Of a DNA stretch of 64,000 nt, positions 36,244-49,800 are shown piece after piece. Source of the stretch: Halocaridina rubra (lineage: Eukaryota > Arthropoda > Malacostraca > Decapoda > Atyidae); NCBI GenBank assembly GCA_037179515.1, contig JAXCGZ010017036.1, forward strand, positions 95,001 through 159,000, written 5' to 3'. The notes beneath the pieces are model-generated. The model had not been told where the DNA came from, ran no database searches, and saw only the letters and a program-made list of their open reading frames with translations. The position numbers and the translations under genes were made by a program. Each line of letters starts with the position of its first letter. Position 1 is the first letter of the stretch.

Positions 36244-37472
36244 TATAGGGGTCAGTACTTGGTCCTATCCTCTTCTTTCATTTCTGACTGTCTAGTCATA
36301 CAGTATGCAGATTACACTCAACTACTCCTTATTGGTGATATTAATAATCTCCCAGAGGTAACCTTAAGAGCAGAAAACACTCTGTCAAAAATTAAACCCT
36401 ATTTTCAAGAAATTGGGCTGTTAATTAACAAAAATAAATCACAATGCAATTTTATTGGCGCAAGGTACCATATAGCACAAATTCCAAAAATCACAACAAT
36501 TAATTTTGCGGCAATATCATTACACCTAGTAAAACAGTAAAAAATCTAGGAATTCACTTTGATAACTACATGTTGATTGATAACATATAGATAAAATATG
36601 CAAAAAGGTTACAGGAACACCACTGTACTTATCACGTTTTAATTACTGCACAACTGTATGTGGAGCTACCACTAATACTCATATAAACAGAATATAGAAG
36701 TTTTTTTTTTTAATTTGCTGCTCGAGTTGCCCTGGGAGGAATAGGAAAGTATGACCACATCACACCAGCTCTCAAAAAACTTGGGTGGCTGCAGGCAGAA
36801 AACAAGGTCGCCTATGCTAATTTTTGTTTTTGTATACAAAATTTTGAACCAGCATTATCCTAGCTGGCTATTTAATTTAAAAACAATCAGGGATATTAGG
36901 GGAACCAACACAAGACAGAGTAGTGAGCTCTTTATTCAGAGAACAAACACAGAAGCAGGTTCTGAGATGATCACTATTAAAGGGCCAACACTCTGGAACA
37001 ATATTCCAGAGCGTCTTAAAAATTCATCCTCCTTCACAGCTTTCAAAGGCAAACTATATAGCTTTCTTTTGGACAAACAGTTGCTGCTCACGCGTTAATT
37101 AAACTTAATGATTTAATGCAATTTCTCTAAACACTAACCACTCTATATGTAAACTTTTATCGCCCTCTTTATTCTCTAAGTTAAGAACTAATTGTTCTCA
37201 TTGTAAGGAATACAAATATGGTCATGATGCCATAAAAACTATCCTGTATCGAATGTTATTTTTACTACTTTATTATTAACATTATTGTTAAAATTTTTAT
37301 TACAGTATTATTATTTTGCAGGAAAGCTATATTTATTTTAACTGTATGTATTACTCTCTTCCTTATTAGTTCAGTTTCATGTCTACTTATAAGTTAATCT
37401 TAACATTTTTTTTATAAGAATAACCATTGTACAAAAATGGAAATAAATGTTTGTTTGTTTGTTTGTTTGTTT
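36244..37472 (+). mobile_element. LINE family C, worn 3' fragment
   Basis: Aligns with 15,998-17,204: starts at GTCAGTACTTGGTCCTATCC inside reverse transcriptase motif B and ends with the same GGAAATAAATG(TTTG)n tail. A ~30-nt deletion near 36,275, a YADD to YADY change (36,306), several frameshifts and a short poly(T) insertion at ~36,702 show long decay. The last part (36,850-37,098) still reads TIKGPTLWNNIPERLKN as in the long copy. Confidence 0.9.
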
Positions 37473-37569
37473 ACATTACCTCCAAACCGCTCATGATTTT
37501 TTGTATGTATATATATATATTTTTCTTTAACCTACAAGAGAATTCTACTGTGTTTGCACGGGTATATCA
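37473..37569. other. Short spacer
   Basis: 97 nt between the LINE C tail and LINE A4. It has a small TA run and no CA array. Confidence 0.5.
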
Positions 37570-39222
37570 ACTAATTGTGATTACCTAATTGTGTTTACGG
37601 GAAAGAGCCCAAAGCTCGTATCTTCCCGTCTCCTGATCGGTTCCATTATAGACTTAGTGATACTTATCGTACCTGTCCTTAAAACTATGGATTGAGATAG
37701 CATTAACTACCTCCTCGCTTAGCCAATTCCAATTGTCAACTACTCTTACACTGAAAAAGTATTTCCTTACATCCTGCAACGAAGTTTTCTTACGAAGCTT
37801 CAAACTATGACCTCTAGTTCTAGAGCCAGCCATATCGAAATATCGATCCCTATCCACTCTATCATAACCATGAAGGAATTTAAAGACTGTCACCATATCC
37901 CCCCTTACCCTTCTAGCTTCGAGTGATGGTAAGTCTAATTCCCTCAGCCTCCCATCATAACTGAGATTGCGTATTTCTGGCACCAGTTTCGTGGCATGTC
38001 TTTGAACTTTTTCAAGCTTAGCTATGTGCTTTTTCAAGTGCGGATTCCAAAAGGGGGCTGCATATTCAAGTTTTGGCCTCACATAGGTTACATAAATATT
38101 TCTGAACATTTCCTTGTCCATGTGCCTGAAGGCTACCCTTACATTTGATAAGAATGCATATGCTGCCCTTACTATGCCATTTATATGTATTTCTGGAGAC
38201 AAATCTGCCAGTATGTTTACTAGGTCTCTCTCATTTTCTTTCTCTTGAAGTTGTACTCCAGCCACCGAGTAGTCAAGCTTGGGCCTTCTTGCACTTGTAC
38301 CCATTCTCATTACCTTACATTTTGAAGTATTGAATTTCATTAGCCACTTTTCTGACCACTCATGCAGATTATTTAGATCCTCCTGAAGTTCTCTACCATT
38401 GTTCTCGTTTTTTACTTTCTTCACAATCTTTGCATCATCTGCAAACATATTCATGAATGAATTTACAGACTCTGGTAGGTAATTTACATATACAAGGAAC
38501 AAAAGTGGCCCTAAAACTGAACCCTGTGGAACTCCACTACTAACTCTTCTCCATTCAGACACTGAGTGTCTTACTCTAACCCTCTGTTCCCTTCCTTCTA
38601 AGTAAGTTTTTATCCATTCCAAAACATTTCCACCTATTCTAGCCATTGAGTGCAGCTTCCTAATAAGTCTCCCATGTGGAACAGTGTCAAACGCTTTCTG
38701 GAAGTCTAGGAATATGCAATCTGCCCAGCCCTCTCTTTCCTGTAAGATTTGGCTTACCTCATCATAAAATTCTAATAAGTTTGTTACTGTTGATCTACCT
38801 TCTCTGAAGCCATGTTGCCTCACTGACAAAAAGTTGAAGGATTCCAAGTGAAGAGAGATATGTTTCCTTAGTAGTTTCTCTATAATTTTGCAAACTATGC
38901 TGGTCAAGGAAACTGGTCTATAGTTCAGAGCCGTATCCCTCCTTCCCTTTTTGAAGATAGGTATCACATTTGCTTGTTTCCAGCATCTTGGAATCTCCCC
39001 CGACTCCAGTGACTCCTTAAATATGATACTTAGTGCCACTGATATTGTGTTTGCGCATTTTTTAAGCACATGAGGGGATATGTCATCAGGACCTGTAGCT
39101 TTATGAACATCTAAATCCATCAGCGCTTTGCATACCTCTGTGGCTGTAAGGTTGATGTTCTTTAATACCGGCCCTTGAGCTTCTATCACTGCAATCTGAG
39201 GGAGTGGGGTATTTTCTACTGT

Positions 39223-39230
<8 letters not shown>
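37570..39230 (-). mobile_element. LINE family A, copy A4 (5'-truncated, minus strand)
   Basis: On the minus strand it starts directly after (CA)n at CAGTATTTACAGTAG and ends AATTAGGTAATCACAATTAG at the left. Unlike the other copies its 3' side does not continue into a CA array. Confidence 0.9.
37654..39228 (-). pseudogene. LINE A4 ORF2 fragment (reverse transcriptase and C-terminus)
   Basis: Open in one frame on the minus strand from the truncation (VFTVENTPLPQIAV) to the TAA at 37,654-37,656. It contains ATGPDDISPHVLKKC, FLDFQKAFDTVPH, SSGVPQGSVLGP and MFADDAKIV. One codon is lost in ERDL-VNIL (G deleted compared with the other copies). The endonuclease and ORF1 are absent. Confidence 0.85.

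Positions 39231-39270
<40 letters not shown>
39228..39270. repeat. (GT)n at the 5' junction of A4
   Basis: This is (CA)n in the sense of A4. The remaining spacer to A5 (39,271-39,426) is CATA- and CA-rich and has no gene. Confidence 0.96.
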
Positions 39271-39272
<2 letters not shown>

Positions 39273-39426
39273 TGTCTACATACATACGTACATACATACA
39301 TATGAACATAGTTCTATGAACATTCGTACTGATCTTTCACAAATACGCACCTTGTATGCTTGCATATTATCGTACATAAATGCACACATTCAACCCCACA
39401 CAAACCCACACGCACATACACACACG

Positions 39427-42014
39427 GTTGAAAGATCTGAGAGGACTGGTGGAGGGATAGCACTGCTCATAAGTGAGAGGATTCAAGTTGAAGAAATAAA
39501 CTTGGCTATAGAAAGTGAGTTCAAGAAATTTCTTGTTGCTCGCATAAATACTGGGTCAGAGAGCATTATAATAACTGTAACTCAGTTGTTAACATGGCAC
39601 GGGAAAAAGAGTGTAGGATTCTGATTATGGGAGACTTTAATCATAAAGAGATAGATTGGATAAATCTTGACCCACACAGTGGTGAGGACTCATTCGGGGC
39701 AAGATTCCTAGATTGCGTACAAGGGAATTTCCTACACCAACATGTAATGGAACCAACAAGGGCCAGGGGTGGGGATGAGCCATCACTACTTGATCTAGTG
39801 TTCACAGATAATGTGTTGGATATTGAAAATATTGAGTATGAACCACCAATTGGAAAGAGTGACCACTGTGTGTTGTTGATGGAGTATATCATTGAAGATA
39901 TTCTTCCTGAGAGTAGAGGCACTGAGGACATGAGGAGGAACTATCCGAAAGGAGATTACATCAAAATGAATGAGCTTTTTGCAGTTATTGACTGGAGAAC
40001 CTTATTTTACAACAAATCTGTACAAGAAATGTATGACATCTTTTGTGAAAAATATGGGAAGATAGTAGATTGCTGCATACCTGTCACCAAAGTAGGTGTA
40101 ATTCATGCCAGAGATAAATGGTTCGATAATGGGTGTAAAAGAGCTAAGGAGTGGAGAGACAAATGCTGGAAAAGGTATAGGAGGAGAAAAAACATAAATG
40201 CCTGGCAAACCTACAAAAGAGCAAGAAATGACTACCTAAGTAAAAGGAGAGAGGCAGAGAGAGATTATGAGAGGGACATCACCAGGAAGGCTAAAGAAAA
40301 TCCCAAGCTTTTCCACAGCTTTATCAGAGGAAAACTGAAGGTAAAAGAACAGGTTTTAAGGCTAAAGAGAGCGGATGGAAGCATCACTGAGACGGATGAA
40401 GAGATCTGCAAAGAATTGAACAAGGAGTTTCAGTCAGTATTTACAGTAGAAAATACCCCACCCCCTCAGATTGCAGTGATAGAAGCTCAAGGGCCGGTAT
40501 TAGAGAACATCAACCTTACAGCCACAGAGGTATGCAAAGCGCTGATGGATTTAGATGTTCATAAAGCTACAGGTCCTGATGACATATCCCCTCATGTGCT
40601 TAAAAAATGCGCAAACACAATATCAGTGGCACTAAGTATCATATTTAAGGAGTCACTGGAGTCGGGGGAGATTCCAAGATGCTGGAAACAAGCAAATGTG
40701 ATACCTATCTTCAAAAAGGGAAGGAGGGATACGGCTCTGAACTATAGACCAGTTTCCTTGACCAGCATAGTTTGCAAAATTATGGAGAAACTACTAAGGA
40801 AACATATCTCTCATCACTTGGAATCCTTCAACTTTTTGTCAGTGAGGCAACATGGCTTCAGAGAAGGTAGATCAACAGTAACAAACTTATTAGAAGTTTA
40901 TGATGAGGTAAGCCAAATCTTATAGGAAAGAGAGGGCTGGGCAGATTGCATATTCCTAGACTTCCAGAAAGCGTTTGACACTGTTCCACATGGGAGACTT
41001 ATTAGGAAGCTGCAATCAATGGCTAGAATAGGTGGAAATGTTTTGGAATGGATAAAAACTTACTTAGAAGGAAGGGAACAGAGGGTTAGAGTAAGACACT
41101 CAGTGTCTGAATGGAGAAGAGTTAGTAGTGGAGTTCCACAGGGTTCAGTTTTAGGGCCACTTTTGTTCCTTGTATATGTAAATGACCTATCAGAGTCTGT
41201 AAATTCATTCATGAATATGTTTGCAGATGATGCAAAGATTGTGAAGAAAGTAAAAAACGAGAACAATGGTAGAGAACTTCAGGAGGATCTAAATAATCTG
41301 CATGAGTGGTCAGAAAAGTGGCTAATGAAATTCAATACTTCAAAATGTAAGGTAATGAGAATGGGTACAAGTGCAAGAAGGCCCAAGCTTGACTACTCGG
41401 TGGCTGGAGTACAACTTCAAGAGACAGAAAATGAGAGAGATCTAGGAGTAAACATACTGGCAGATTTGTCTCCAGAAATACATATAAATGGCGTAGTAAG
41501 GGCAGCATATGCATTCTTATCAAATGTAAGGGTAGCCTTCAGGCACATGGACAAGGAAATGTTCAGAAATATTTATGTAACCTATGTGAGGCCAAAACTC
41601 GAATATGCAGCCCTCTTTTGGAATCCGCACTTGAAAAAGAACATAGCTAAGCTTGAAAAAGTTCAAAGACATGCCACGAAACTGGTGCCAGAAATACGCA
41701 ATCTCAGTTATGATGAGAGGCTGAGGGAATTAGACTTACCATCACTCGAAGCTAGAAGAGTAAGGGGGGATATGGTGACAGTCTTTAAATTTCTTCATGG
41801 TTATGATAGAGTGGATAGGGATCGATATTTCGATATGGCTGGCTCTAGAACTAGAGGTCATAGTTTGAAGGTTCGTAAGAAAACTTCTTTGCAGGATGTA
41901 AGGAAATACTTTTTCAGTGTAAGAGTAGTTGATAATTGGAATTGGCTAAGCGAGGAGGTAGTTAATGCTATCTCAATCCATAGTTTTAAGGACAGGTATG
42001 ATAAGTATCACTAA
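39427..42014 (+). pseudogene. LINE A5 ORF2 fragment, deletion and amber stop
   Basis: The endonuclease part starts at VERSERTGGGIALL. A deletion of several tens of nt near 39,580 removes the VYNPPRNQ region. From 39,594 one frame covers GDFNHKEIDW to SQIL, then a TAG at 40,923 (CAG in A2 and A3). The reverse transcriptase continues with GVPQGSVLGP and FADD to the TAA at 42,012. Confidence 0.85.
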
Positions 42015-42104
42015 GTATAAAATGGAACCGATCAGGAGATGGGAAGATACGAGCTTTGGGCTCTTTCCCGTAAACACAATTAGGTAATCACAATTAGGTA
42101 ATCA
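39427..42104 (+). mobile_element. LINE family A, copy A5 (5'-truncated)
   Basis: Begins inside the endonuclease domain right after ACACACAC (GGTTGAAAGATCTG) and ends in two CACAATTAGGTAAT units followed by degenerate CA-rich sequence. It lies head to head with A4, the 5' ends being about 200 nt apart. Confidence 0.9.
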
Positions 42105-42173
42105 CGAGCACACCTACACACATATACGCATATTCATAAATGTATATATTCGGTTATTCGATATATACATAGA

Positions 42174-42691
<518 letters not shown>

Positions 42692-42693
<2 letters not shown>

Positions 42694-43885
42694 TATCGCT
42701 ATTAATTAATAATTTATTAGTTAATAAATTATGTAAATGCGCACATCAACTTATATTCTTGTTTTCGAAGATGCGTTCGAGTTCGAATACAATTTTTATC
42801 AAGAAGAGCGCTTGTATGTTTGTGCGTTCGGACATGGGTATAGAATGGAACGTGTGTTTCTGACCAGGCCCGCATAGGTGGAGTATTCGGTGTTTGTAGT
42901 AAGTGTTGTGGGGGGGGGGAGTTTTTTTTTTTTTTCCTGGGGTGAATCGGGACGTCGAGGATTGAGGAGGGAGAGTGTGGACTTCTCTCATATTTTATTC
43001 ACTCTTAGCAGAGATGTAAGAAGTTAATAAATGAAGAAAACTGTATGGTAATGTAAAAGATGTTAATTTGGTGTAATGACAGTGTCTGACATACTCCTAT
43101 TTCCATGGAAAAGCTACCATTAAATGCGATTCGTTGACGTGCTGTTGTAAGTAGGCGTGGCATTGGTTGTGAGAGTCCAAAGCAGTGTTACCAAAAACAG
43201 GGCCAAAATTATATGACATCACCTGACATTCAGCTATGATTATGAAAGAGTAGTGTACTATTTCCGGTACTTTAATGGATACCGTATACAGCTTGCCGTT
43301 TATCGTTGTCCAGATGGTTTTGAAAGGATCTTTTCGCAAAGAAAAAAAGAGAAAGAGAAAAAGGCCAAAATAAGGCCAACTAAGAAATCCCATGTCTAAG
43401 TGGGATGCCCACTCTGAGAACTTCAGTCAGTCAGTAGCCCGCGCGCCTCCTGAAAGCGTGGATGTGTTAGAGAGGTGTCATCTGCTCATCCGCCCGCCCT
43501 CACACCGACCTCCTTCAGTGCCTCCTCTCTGTTGTAATAAGGAATTCTTTTGAAATTTACGAAAAACGGAGTAATTTAGAGTGTTATTATCGCTGCCCTT
43601 CTTGCAAGTGATTGTCAACTTCATTCAAGTAAATGAAATATATTTTTAGGAAACTAACACTATTTTGTTTTTTTACTATAAAATATAATCTTATATTCCT
43701 TTGAAAAAAAAATAAATCGGTACCTTTTATTGGTTTCGCTGAAATTTTGAATTATGTGTGAAAATATTAGTGAAAATTACATCTGCAAGAGATGGTAGAA
43801 CAATTAGATTGGAAGTACAGTGAGTTATCTCCGAGGAATTAATTAATTATAATTCTTTAAGGAATTTTTTTCAATAGTAAGCAGC
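42692..43885 (+). other. Upstream region of the giant repeat gene
   Basis: No recognised gene. A GC-richer patch lies at 43,436-43,520. TCAGT initiator-like strings occur at 43,423-43,435 (three overlapping) and 43,515. A TATAAAATA string sits at 43,677-43,685. An in-frame TAA at 43,850 precedes the giant ORF. A 98-codon minus-strand frame (43,097-43,393) has no family resemblance that I can name. Promoter and 5' exon boundaries cannot be fixed. Confidence 0.4.
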
Positions 43886-46800
43886 ATGGGAAACACTGAA
43901 GGAAAATCCACAAGTAGAAAAAGGAGGCGCTTAGAGCCCCCTGCAAGCACAGATCGACCTCTCCCTCCTTTACCCACAGAAGGGGAGGGGGAGGCACCAG
44001 ATGAGGTAGATCTTGACACTCCTCCCCCATATCCTCCTCCTCCACCACCAGGGGAAGAAAAGGTGAATAAAAGATATTCTTGGAGGTTGAGAGACTCCGC
44101 TGTCTTTGGCCAGAGTGAAAACAAGAGGCGTTCGTGGCTACTAAGCTTCTCTCCTGCAAATGAAGGATCCAAAGGGAAACTGGCAAAAGATGGTAAGGAT
44201 GTCAACGATACTCAAATCATAAACATGAACGCAAGTGTGGATAATGTGGACATAAAGTCAGGCATCCCTATTGTGAGAGTCAATGCCGAAGAAAGGGATC
44301 TTTTTGCTGAATCCATTGGAACATGGAATGTTCAAAGCGGCATCAGAACAAACGAAACGGTGAGGAGAGAATCACAAAAACTCACTAGTAACATTTCGAA
44401 TAATGATATGACAGAGGTATTGCCGGTGGGTGGATATCCTCAATGGAACATGGAAGGCAGAAAAGCCACAATTGTTAATAGGGAGTACATTCGTGGAGAA
44501 GATCCAGATGCGCCAGGGTACAGCTTACTACAAGAGGGTGCTCAAACTGATGTGAAACGTTCAGGAGATGTAGATAATGCAAATGTGCAGTCCATTAATG
44601 TAAATTTTAATTCCACCTTGAATGAAGAATTGCAGAATGTTATAGATGAACTTAAAGGTAAGGGAACTACTATTGAAAGTGATGCCAGATTTGGTTTTTT
44701 AGAAGGCAAAAATTTTGTATCTATGTCATCTACAGATAAAGTCATAACAACAGATATTAATGTCAGGGATTATACTTCTACCACTAACAAGGATTCCTTA
44801 AGCAAACTTGAAGCTGAATTGAGTGCATTGCTCTCACCTGACTTGGAAGTACATGGAAATGCAGGTAGGCCAAGAGTAGATGCTAATTCTGTAGGTATCA
44901 CTTCTGAACTTGTCAATGGAAATGGGTTAGATAGTGGCAACATAAGTTATAATATTGCAGGTAGTAGTGAGAATGGGACACATATTAGTCACACTTATAA
45001 TGTAGATGTCACTCCAAATCTTCCTCTGCCAGACATCCAAGAATTCTCAGGTAAAAATGTGCCTTATCTTCCAGACCTATTGAAAGGGAATCATAAGTTA
45101 GGGTTGACAATCAAAGGTTTGGGTAATAATGATGATTCATTACATAGTGGATTAGATTATGATAGTGGAGGGAAGTATTTGGCTCATGATTTGAACATTA
45201 ATATTCATTCTACTAATGGGAAGGTAACACTCACTGATCAGGAAAATAAGTCCCCTGATAAAGATAGTGCATATGAATCTGGTGAAGTACCATCTAAGGA
45301 AATGTCACTAGTTGATGCAAACATAAGAACACCCCATATTAACATTAGAACCAGTACCCCAGTTGTTGATTCTAAACCCAAACTTATGCCTGAAAACTTA
45401 GATAATGTGGAATGTGAAGACAATTACACATTATCAACAGAAAATGTAAGCTCCCTTGAACCTCCCAGTACCACTGAAAATGAAGTGCCTAAGAAGAACA
45501 GGAAGACAACTTTAGGACCCTGTGCTTGTGTTAAATCTGAGACAGTTGAAAAGGAAGAACCATATGTATTTGCACAAAGTGTTAATGAAAACACAGCCAG
45601 TAGTTCAGGAAGAATTGATGTATCACACTCAGAAGCAGCAAATATTGGCAGTGGTGAAGCAAGCACTCTAGACAAAGGAAATATATCTATAAATACTAAA
45701 TTGAAGGAACCAAAGAAAAAGAAAAGCAACTTTACCTCATGCTTTGGTAAAGCAAAAGCCCCCAATACTGAAAAGCTGAAATTTTCGGATGTAGAAGTAA
45801 ACCCCTCTAATATTAACCCAGTGGTTTTGGTTGACAGTTCAGTTGTGTCTGATAATTCCTTGCATGTTTCAAACAAAGATATTGAAGATACTGGAGATGC
45901 TAGTAAAATAAAGATTTTCAATGATTCAAGCGTTACAGTATCATCAGATAGTAATTTAGACTTCAAGAAAAAAGATGCAAAATTAGAAGGAAGATCGCAT
46001 ATACCTTCAGTGAGTTGGAAAGGTGAAATGAATGATAACCAGATTGATATGAGTAGCACAAATGATGTGTCAGTATGTACTCCGTCTCCTGATATACCTG
46101 AAGTAGACACCCCACAAATAAATCTGTCTGCACAAATAACAAGTTTGAATACAGCTGTAACCAGTACACATGCTTGCTATGATGTATCTAATATATTAGT
46201 ACAAGGAGAAATTCCTTCAGTACCATTTGATTCTGAAAACCATAAAAAAGAAGGCAATATTAATGTTGGAGATTTGTGCATGAAAACCAAAAAGCCCAAA
46301 TTTGATATGACATCAGATGAAGTTGTCATTGACTCTCCTGATACTGATATAAATTATGATGTTGCTCCTCCTGATTTGCAGGGAGATATTACTGTTCAGT
46401 CTTCAAATGAAAAACTAAAGTGTGATAAATCAAAAACAAAGTTTGATAAGTTATTTGGAAAACCCAAGGGTTCAGACACTGAAGGAAACTATCAGTCCGA
46501 TAAAGTAAAGAAACCAGAAGTAAATATATCAAGCAATATTTCTGGTGCCGAAGGTCAAATTGATGTTAACACTCCACATATTGATATAAAATCAGATAGA
46601 TCAAAAGGTAAATTTGGGTCATGCTTTGGTAAACCTAAGACTTCAAAATTTGAAGAGGAATATGAGCCTGGAAAAGAAAAAGTCATGGAACAGGAAGGAT
46701 ATGTGTCAGGTGATATAACTGGCTGTCAAGATGGCATGCCTGTTCACTCCTCAAATAGTAAATTAAAGGCACATAACCGGAAAGCCAAGCTTGGGTCATG

Positions 46801-49800
46801 TTTTGGTAAACCTGAAAGCTCAAAAATTGGAGGAGAATATCATCCAGAAAAATTAAAAGTGGAGACACCAAAAGTAAGTTCCACGGGTGACATTGCCATA
46901 CCAGAAGTACTAAGTGATATTAGCACAGTGTCTCCAAATATTAAAGTAAAGGGAGATAAACCAAAAAGAAAACTTGGATCATGCTTTGGCAAGGTCGAAA
47001 GGGTAGAGAATGATGAAAATAAGCAGCCAGACAATGCAAAAATGAAGGAATCAGAAATCAGTCCTTCAAGCGTTATTGTTGTTCCCCATGCAGAAGGTAG
47101 TATTAGTGTTCAGTCTACAAATATTAATATAAAAGCTGATAAACCAAAAGCAAAACTTGGATCATGCTTTGGTAAAGCCTCAAAAGATATGGAAGAAATA
47201 TTTAAACATGAAAAAGTAGCAATCATAGAACCAGAAGAAAACACCTTTGGTAATATTTCTATTCCTGAGGTTAAAGATGACATTACTCTTCCTTCATCTG
47301 GTAAGAGTCCAGAAATGGAAGGAGAGTATTATCCAGGAAAAATAGAATTTCAAAAGAAGCATAATGTAGGGCCTTCAGGTGTTATTGCAATTCCTCAAGC
47401 ACAAGGAGACGTCAGTATTCAGACAGCAGGTGGTACTGTAAATACAGAAAAGCCAAAAATAAAGTTTGGGTCCTGCTTTGGTAAAACAGAAAGTCCAGAA
47501 ACTCAATCAGAATATCAACCTGAGAAAGTAGAGGCAAAGGAACTGGAGCTAAGAGCTTCCAGTCATATTCCTAATCCTCAAACAGAAGGTGGTATTAGTG
47601 TTCAATCTCCAGATGTTAAGGTAAAGACAATTAAACCAAAATCTAACCTTGCATCATGCTTTGGCAAAGCTAATACTCAAGATATTGAAATAGGAAATGA
47701 ACCTGGGTCTGTAAAAGTGGACAAACATAAGGATAATGTTTCAGGTGATATTAAAGTAAAACATGACATTGCTCAACCAACAAATATCAAAATTGAAACA
47801 AGCAAACCAAAAGCTGGACTTGGATCGTGGTTTGGCAAACCTAAGAACCCAAAACTGGATGAAGATCAACAGAGTGAATTAAAAATGAAGATTGCTGAAG
47901 AAGGTGTTTCAGGTGATGTTTCTGTTCCAGAGTCACAAGGTGATATCAGTGTTCAGGCTCCATTTCCTAAAGTAAAGACAGATAAAACGAAAGCAAAATT
48001 AGGATCTTGCTTTGGCAAACCGTTGAGTCCAGAAACCGAAGAAGAGGTGCAGCCAGAGAAATTGGAAGTTAAGGAACCAGAAAAGGGTATTTCCCATTCA
48101 CAAGATAGCATTGCAGTTCAAACTCAAAATATTAAAATAAAGCAAGTCATTCCTCAAGCAAAACTCACTTCTTGCTTTGGCAAACCTAGGAGCTCAGAAA
48201 TTGAAGAAGAATATCAAACAGTAAAAGTATTAGGGGAGGAAGCTAAAGTAAGTGTTTCAGATGATACTAATATTCCTCAAGAAGAAAGTGATGTTGCTAT
48301 TAAGTCTTCAGACATTATAGTCAAAGCAAATAAACCTAAAGTAAAGTTTGGATCCTGTTTTGGCAAAACTAAGAATCCAGAAGTTGAAAGCGAGTATAAA
48401 TCAGAAAAGTTAAAAGAGAGGGAACCAGTAGTAATTTCTTCAGGTGGTATACCTGTACCCCAAATTCAAGATGAAATCATGATCAACACCCCACATGTAG
48501 AGGTAAAGAAAAATAAACCCAAAGCAAAGCTTGGTTCATGCTTTGGTAAACCTAAGGCTACTGTTATTGAAGGAGAAGGTCAGTCAGGGAAAGCCATACC
48601 TAAGGACACCAAATCAGGTTCTTCTGGTGATATATTACTTCCTCAGCTAAGTGGTGATATCAGTATTCAGTCGTCTGAGGTAAAAGTAAAAGCAGATGGA
48701 CCAAGAGGAAAGTTTGTATCTTTCTTTAGTAAACCTAAACAGCAATGTAGTGAAGGTGAAATGGATTTAGAAAAACCTGAATCAAAGATATTTGTCAGTG
48801 CTGCAGTGCCTACTGAAGCTGGAACCATTGATTCCCCAGTTTTAATAGTTAAAAGTAACAAACCCAAAGCAAAGTTTGGTTCATGCTTTGGCAAAGCTGA
48901 GAGTCCACAGTTTGAACATATATATCATCCAACAAAGCTGGATATAGCTGAACCAGCAGCAAAGGTTCCAAGTTGTATAGAGACTCCCAATGTACTTAGT
49001 AAAGCTAACATTACATCTCCAGATAAAAAAGGTGATCTTGCAGAAGGAGAAATTGTGACTATTCCTGATGCAAGCATTAAGCTTGCTGGCAATGTAATTG
49101 ATATTCCCAAAGTTGAAGCAGAAATAAGTGGCAAACAAAGCATACCGGACTATAAATTTGAAGGGGACAACTTCCCTGTACATGATTTTGAGGCTATAAT
49201 GGAACTTCCTGATGTTGCGCACAGTGAAATTATAGCAGAGAGTAGAGAATGTGAGAGTCCTGATATGGCACTTTCACTGCAGTCAGTTGAGATTCCAAAA
49301 GGTGACATTGATGTAAAACTGGAAATACCTGATTCGGTTACTGAAACTGGACTAGTAGGTGCTCAGCTTGTCAGTACATCGAGCGAAATGACAGTTGATA
49401 CCCATGATATTGATTTAGGTGGTAAATTACCATCATCTGAAATTCTTCAAATATCACTGAATCCCCCAGAAGCCAAGATGGATGTAAAATATCCATTCAA
49501 TTTGCCTTCTTCATCAACTGAAGATGATACTCTTGAAACAAAGAATGTTGACACCAACTTTAGTGTACTGGACACACCAGAAATTGCTAGAGACATTAAG
49601 AGTGGGGAATATAAAATAAAAAAGTCTAATATTAGTATAGAAGGTACTTCCAGCCTTCCTGCTGTTAAAACTGAAGTTGATGCTGGTGCCCCAGGAGTCA
49701 AAGTAAAGAGTGTTAAACATAAAATCAAATTTGGATCATGCTTTGGTAAAGCAAAGAGTCCACAAGACTATCAGCCAGATAAAACAGAAATTGACACACC

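Noticed and set aside
37570..42104. A4/A5 as one twin-primed insertion with 5' inversion
   Set aside because: Both carry the complete reverse transcriptase C-terminus and 3' end, so they overlap in content and must be two insertions.
43097..43393. 98-codon minus-strand frame just upstream of the giant gene
   Set aside because: Looks slightly protein-like but I cannot match it to a family, and it has no partner domain or promoter. It could be a fragment of an unknown repeat.
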